Assembly: GCA_024681795.1 (NCBI GenBank)
Contig: JAILAD010000057.1
Coordinates: 1-45,839, forward strand
Reading direction: 5' to 3'
Source: Lachnospiraceae bacterium
Lineage (GTDB): Bacteria; Bacillota; Clostridia; Lachnospirales; Lachnospiraceae
Length of the DNA: 45,839 nt
Shown: in pieces, positions 42,537 through 45,839 of the stretch
How positions within the stretch are numbered: position 1 is the stretch's first letter
How the letters are laid out: each line of letters begins with the position of its first letter
Notes under the pieces: model-generated
Database searches by the model: none
What the model was told of the DNA's origin: nothing
Seen by the model: the letters and a program-made list of their open reading frames with translations, nothing else
Program-made: the position numbers and the translations under genes

Positions 42537-43217
42537 TTAGTAAGCAAGCTGCTGACCTACATGAATTACATTAACGTTTGCAATGTTATTCTTAGCTGCA
42601 AGATTTGCTACTGTAGTACCAAGCTGTTTTGCGATCTTGGAAAGAGTGTCGCCTCTCTGTACAACATATACACCCGTTGCACCGGTTGCTGCAGGAGCAA
42701 CTACACCTGCGGTTGCAGGTACAGTAGCGTTAGCCGGGAAACGAACCAGCATGCATGCATATCCGTCGGTAGCGAAAGAAACGGTTAATTTCTTAAGCGG
42801 TTCGGGATCAGCGTTTGCATAGAAGTGTCCTACACCCTTGGAATCCAGAATAACGATACCCCACTTGTCATTGTTCGGGTTGTCACCCATGTAAAGAGAA
42901 AGTGTACCGGACTTCTGATTGTAATCAAGACTTCCGTTCATGGTAATGTTACCGGTTAAGATTTCCTGTCCGCCTGCGGGAATTGCTGCAAGAAGTGCCT
43001 GTCTTGCAATCGGTCCCTGATCAGCATATACAAACTGTGCATTTCCTTTAACAACTCCGGTAGGAGTATTGTAATTAACGTTTGTCTTCTCTCCGTCCTG
43101 CTGCATATTATGGGTATCTGCATCAGCGGATGCCATCATAACACCCAAGTTTCCGCCTGCTACAGCAAGCGCTGCTGCGAGACCTATCAGTAAACCTTTA
43201 ATACCATTTTTGCTCAT
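42537..43217 (-). CDS. Secreted protein with C-terminal LysM domain
   Basis: 226 residues. An N-terminal signal peptide (about 1-32) ends in an ASA-type site. Residues about 50-160 are a beta-rich domain I do not recognise (LDYNQKSGTLSLYMGDN, WGIVILDSKGVGHFY). An Ala/Thr/Pro/Val linker leads to one LysM module (182-226; VYVVQRGDTLSKIAKQLG), which binds peptidoglycan. So it is exported and held on the wall without covalent attachment. No catalytic motif is visible. The strong promoter, AAGGAGG site and terminator suggest a highly expressed single-gene unit. Confidence 0.9.
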   Translation of the reverse strand: MSKNGIKGLLIGLAAALAVAGGNLGVMMASADADTHNMQQDGEKTNVNYNTPTGVVKGNAQFVYADQGPIARQALLAAIPAGGQEILTGNITMNGSLDYNQKSGTLSLYMGDNPNNDKWGIVILDSKGVGHFYANADPEPLKKLTVSFATDGYACMLVRFPANATVPATAGVVAPAATGATGVYVVQRGDTLSKIAKQLGTTVANLAAKNNIANVNVIHVGQQLAY

Positions 43218-43271
43218 TTCTTACCCTCCTTAAAGAATTGTGGATTTAGTTGTGTTAGAATCCTAAAATCC

Positions 43272-43300
43272 ATTATATACACAAAATATAGTTATGTAAA
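43272..43300 (-). promoter_or_regulatory. Strong promoter of the LysM protein gene
   Basis: Minus-strand TTTACA (43295-43300), a 17-bp spacer and TATAAT (43272-43277), 55 bp before the start codon. The region upstream (43300-43360) is very AT-rich with a TTAATATTAA-type palindrome, like an UP element. Confidence 0.85.
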
Positions 43301-43391
43301 GTAAATTGAAATAAGTTTCGTTAATATTAATTTAATATTAAATTGTATTTCAAAAGTATTACAATTTCGAAGGTTTTACGATTTTCCGGTA

Positions 43392-44162
43392 TTATAAAAT
43401 TTTATCCAAAAACTGCTTTAACCGGTCCGTTTTCGGATGATTGAAAAATTCATCCGGAGTCCCCGATTCCAGGATTTGTCCTTCCGCCATAAATACAATC
43501 TTGCTGGCAACCTCTCTTGCAAATGCCATTTCATGAGTTACCACCACCATGGTCATTTTTTCTTCGGCAAGTCCGCGCATAACCTGAAGAACTTCTCCGA
43601 CCATTTCCGGGTCAAGTGCCGAAGTCGGTTCGTCAAAAAGCATAACGTCCGGTTTCATGCAGAGCGCACGGACAATGGCGATACGCTGCTTCTGTCCGCC
43701 GGAAAGCTGGTTGGGATAGGAATTTGCCCTGTCAGCCAGACCGACCCGTTCAAGAAGTTTCATAGCCTCCGCTTCCGCGTCAGCTTTCGGGATATGCTGT
43801 AACTTCACCGGTGCCTGTGTCATATTCTTTAATACCGTCATATGCGGAAAAAGGTTGAACTGTTGGAATACCATTCCCATTTTCTGACGGTGCTTGTTAA
43901 TATCGACGTTCCGGTCCGTTATTTCGACTCCTTCGAAATATACTTCCCCGCCGCTCGGTTCCTCGAGCCTGTTTAAGCAACGGAGAAAAGTGGATTTTCC
44001 GCTTCCGGAAGGACCTACGACAAAGATGACGTCTCCCTTGTAAATATCAAGACTGACTCCGTTTAACGCATGAAGTCCCTTAAAATTCTTTTGCAGATTC
44101 TTAACGGAAATAAGGGGATCGGTATCGGGATTGAAGGATTTTAACGGTTCTTTATTTTTCAC
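43392..44162 (-). CDS. Polar amino-acid ABC transporter, ATP-binding protein (GTG start)
   Basis: ATPase driving amino-acid import, of the GlnQ/HisP/ArtP type. Walker A is GPSGSGKST, the signature LSGGQKQR, Walker [13 protein letters not shown], and the switch His sits in VVVTHEM. The 256 residues are usual length with a short extra N-terminal tail. The start codon is GTG (44160-44162), overlapping the permease stop by 11 bp, with AAGG just upstream, so coupled translation is likely. Confidence 0.95.
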   Translation of the reverse strand: MKNKEPLKSFNPDTDPLISVKNLQKNFKGLHALNGVSLDIYKGDVIFVVGPSGSGKSTFLRCLNRLEEPSGGEVYFEGVEITDRNVDINKHRQKMGMVFQQFNLFPHMTVLKNMTQAPVKLQHIPKADAEAEAMKLLERVGLADRANSYPNQLSGGQKQRIAIVRALCMKPDVMLFDEPTSALDPEMVGEVLQVMRGLAEEKMTMVVVTHEMAFAREVASKIVFMAEGQILESGTPDEFFNHPKTDRLKQFLDKIL

Positions 44163-44907
44163 TGGACCTTAACCTCCTCTCCAGAAGTTTCTGTAATCTG
44201 CTCAGAATAACCACCATAAGCAGATAAATCGCCGCTACTGCAAGAAGCGGCATCAAAGCCGAGAATGTCTGGCTTCGGATAATGTCACCGCCCTTGGTCA
44301 GATCTTCCAGCGCGATATATCCGGCAACCGAGGTTTCCTTTAAAAGAACGATAAACTCGTTTCCGAGTGCCGGAAGAACGTTTTTAAACGTCTGCGGAAT
44401 GATAATGTACCACATGGTCTGTGCAAAATTAAAGCCCAAGGACCTGCCTGCCTCAAACTGTCCCTGATCGATGGACATGATTCCGCCTCGGACAATCTCC
44501 GCCACATATGCTCCGGAATTGACACCGAATGCAACGATTGCGACAAAACTTTTATCAATCCGGACCGATGCAAAAATGACAAAATAAATAATCAAAAGCT
44601 GCACCAGAACCGGTGTTCCGCGGATTACGGTCAGGTAAACGTTGCAGATAAAGTTCAGTACGTTCAGTACAAATTTTAATAACGACGACATGGTCCCCGC
44701 CTTGTCATGCGTGGACCTTATAATCGCTACCAGGAATCCCAGTGCAATACCGATTAAAACCGCAAAGAGAGTTACCTTTAAGGTAACTCCCAATCCGTTT
44801 ACAAGGTATTTCCATCTGGCATTCTTTACAAAGTTCAGATAAAAGTCATTCCCAAACTGTTGAAAAAAGTTTGAAATGTCTTCTCCCATTACGGAAAAGA
44901 TATTCAT
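44152..44907 (-). CDS. Polar amino-acid ABC transporter, permease
   Basis: Membrane subunit of the HisM/GlnP family with about five helices in 251 residues. The family N-terminal [16 protein letters not shown], the [13 protein letters not shown] segment ([13 protein letters not shown]) and the EAA loop coupling to the ATPase ([21 protein letters not shown]) are visible. Lies between the binding-protein and ATPase genes. Confidence 0.95.
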   Translation of the reverse strand: MNIFSVMGEDISNFFQQFGNDFYLNFVKNARWKYLVNGLGVTLKVTLFAVLIGIALGFLVAIIRSTHDKAGTMSSLLKFVLNVLNFICNVYLTVIRGTPVLVQLLIIYFVIFASVRIDKSFVAIVAFGVNSGAYVAEIVRGGIMSIDQGQFEAGRSLGFNFAQTMWYIIIPQTFKNVLPALGNEFIVLLKETSVAGYIALEDLTKGGDIIRSQTFSALMPLLAVAAIYLLMVVILSRLQKLLERRLRSSEK

Positions 44908-44934
44908 GCCAAATCCCCCGACTTAAATTTTTTA

Positions 44935-45675
44935 TTATTCCGCTGTAATATACTTATCAACGATTTTCTGAAGTTCACCGCTTGACTGCAGTTTGTCGAT
45001 TGCGGCATTGATGTCGTTTAAGAGTTCGGTATTGCCTTTCTTTACGGCAATTGCATACTCTTCATAGGTAAATGCTTCATCAATGATTTTAATTCCTTCA
45101 TTTTGCTCGATAAATACCTTTGCAGGCTCGTTATCGATAATTACCGCATCCACCTTGTCCTGGGTAAGTGCCTGAACGGCTTCAAATCCCTTGTTGAAAC
45201 GCTCAATGGTTGCATCCTCGATATCCTCTGCGTAAATATCACCGGTGGTACCGAGCTGAACACCGATTGTTCTTCCGGCGAGATCGTCGGGAGTGGCAAT
45301 GTCAGAGCCTTCCTTTACGATAATAACCTGTGCTGCGGAAGCATAAGGAGTGGAAAAATCAACGCTCTCAAGACGGTCTTCCGTAATGGTCATACCTGCA
45401 ACACCCATATCGGCCTTGCCGCTCTGAACTGCAGCCAGAATGGAATCAAACTGCATATCTTCGATTACAAGATTTCTGCCCATTTCATCGGCGATTGCCT
45501 GTGCAATCTCTGCATCGATTCCGATAATGCTGCCGTCATCCCCGTGGTATTCATAAGGCGGGAACTCAGCGTTCGTAGCCATAACCAAATCACCCTTTGC
45601 CTGATTGCAGCCGGCAAAAACCAGCATGGAAGCACCGAGTGCAGCAACTAAAATTGCGGATAATACTTTTTTCAT
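44935..45675 (-). CDS. Polar amino-acid ABC transporter, substrate-binding lipoprotein
   Basis: Extracellular solute receptor of SBP family 3. The signal sequence ends VFAGCNQ, a lipobox-like site with probable lipidated Cys22. The fold-defining segments FPPYEYHGDDGSIIGIDAEIAQAIADEM (in part), GMTITEDRLESVDFSTPY and VQLGTTGD are clear. The exact amino acid cannot be told from sequence; cystine, glutamine, arginine and others share these features. First gene of the three-gene operon. Confidence 0.94.
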   Translation of the reverse strand: MKKVLSAILVAALGASMLVFAGCNQAKGDLVMATNAEFPPYEYHGDDGSIIGIDAEIAQAIADEMGRNLVIEDMQFDSILAAVQSGKADMGVAGMTITEDRLESVDFSTPYASAAQVIIVKEGSDIATPDDLAGRTIGVQLGTTGDIYAEDIEDATIERFNKGFEAVQALTQDKVDAVIIDNEPAKVFIEQNEGIKIIDEAFTYEEYAIAVKKGNTELLNDINAAIDKLQSSGELQKIVDKYITAE

Positions 45676-45701
45676 TTTTTTATCTCTCCTGTCGAATTGG
45701 T

Positions 45702-45719
45702 AGTGTCAAATTTGACACT
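45702..45719. promoter_or_regulatory. Perfect 18-bp palindrome upstream of the ABC transporter
   Basis: AGTGTCAAATTTGACACT, a perfect inverted repeat 27 bp before the binding-protein start codon. It could be an operator for a dimeric regulator, or a hairpin in the leader just before the ribosome-binding site. It does not match a site I can name with confidence. Confidence 0.6.
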
Positions 45720-45785
45720 CCTTTTTTCTTTCTTAACCTTGATTTATCGGGAGTTCAAAAAAAAATGAGCATTGACCTCCCTTTT

Positions 45786-45794
45786 TGATATAAT
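45786..45794 (+). promoter_or_regulatory. Extended -10 promoter pointing right
   Basis: TGATATAAT, an extended -10 with perfect TATAAT at 45789-45794, about 35 bp before a plus-strand start codon. No -35 at the usual spacing. Lies between the arms of an inverted repeat (45767-45780 and 45823-45835). Confidence 0.55.
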
Positions 45795-45829
45795 GTCAGC
45801 GACCAAACATCCAAAATACCAAGGAGACA

Positions 45830-45839
45830 ATGCTCGTGA
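45830..45839 (+). CDS. First codons of a possible divergent gene, cut by window edge
   Basis: An ATG at 45830 preceded by AAGGAG at 45821-45826, with an in-frame GTG at 45836 at better spacing. Only three codons (Met-Leu-Val) are in the window, so nothing can be said of the product. It would be the only plus-strand gene here. The inverted repeat around its promoter makes a mobile element or self-regulated gene possible. Confidence 0.4.

Noticed and set aside
45772..45794. Promoter with TTGACC as -35 and TATAAT as -10
   Set aside because: The spacer is only 11 bp, too short for sigma-A. The extended -10 explains the promoter better.

Overview
The window comes from a low-to-moderate GC Firmicute, most likely a gut or rumen Lachnospiraceae-type Clostridium. 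This rests on Gram-positive GGAGG ribosome-binding sites, a PrkC/Stp kinase-phosphatase pair, a HemZ-type radical SAM enzyme, a fused SecDF, a T-box leader and a GH9 cellulase. The species is not named. Apart from the first bases of a possible gene at the right edge, all genes lie on the minus strand, so transcription runs from high to low coordinates.

Positions 45.8 to 40.1 kb hold a polar amino-acid ABC transporter (binding protein, permease, ATPase), a secreted LysM protein with its own strong promoter and terminator, an O-antigen-ligase-like membrane protein and a small lipoprotein. Next is an unusual unit at 40.06 to 37.39 kb. A complete T-box riboswitch, with its own promoter and terminator and a probable isoleucine AUC specifier, precedes one gene that fuses an XRE-type DNA-binding domain, a cupin and a medium-chain acyl-CoA synthetase. 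I propose that it activates a branched-chain acid for isoleucine synthesis.

Positions 37.2 to 32.8 kb carry the stringent-response gene rel, a metallo-beta-lactamase-fold hydrolase and hemZ. hisS and aspS commonly follow these in related genomes. Here a 7.3-kb gene for a 2,423-residue protein separates them. It has no signal peptide. It carries a papain/C70/C39-like cysteine protease centre (Cys436 or Cys439, His562, Asp578) and a divergent PI3/PI4-kinase or HipA-like kinase centre (Lys1289, Asp1520, Asn1525, Asp1551), together with long helical stretches and two low-complexity repeat tracts. It is the best candidate here for an undescribed system.

Positions 25.3 to 15.5 kb hold hisS, aspS, a phosphopantetheinyl transferase, a lipoprotein GH9 cellulase, an L,D-transpeptidase, a sirtuin-fold protein lacking the catalytic histidine, and a CNNM/CBS membrane protein. 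Positions 15.4 to 1 kb are housekeeping: secDF, recJ, priA, def, fmt, rsmB, rlmN, stp, prkC, rsgA and the start of rpe. This block joins protein export, replication restart, translation start and ribosome maturation with Ser/Thr phosphorylation signalling. The spaces between genes are short. The only stretch over 300 bases without a gene is the T-box leader with its flank (39693-40137).
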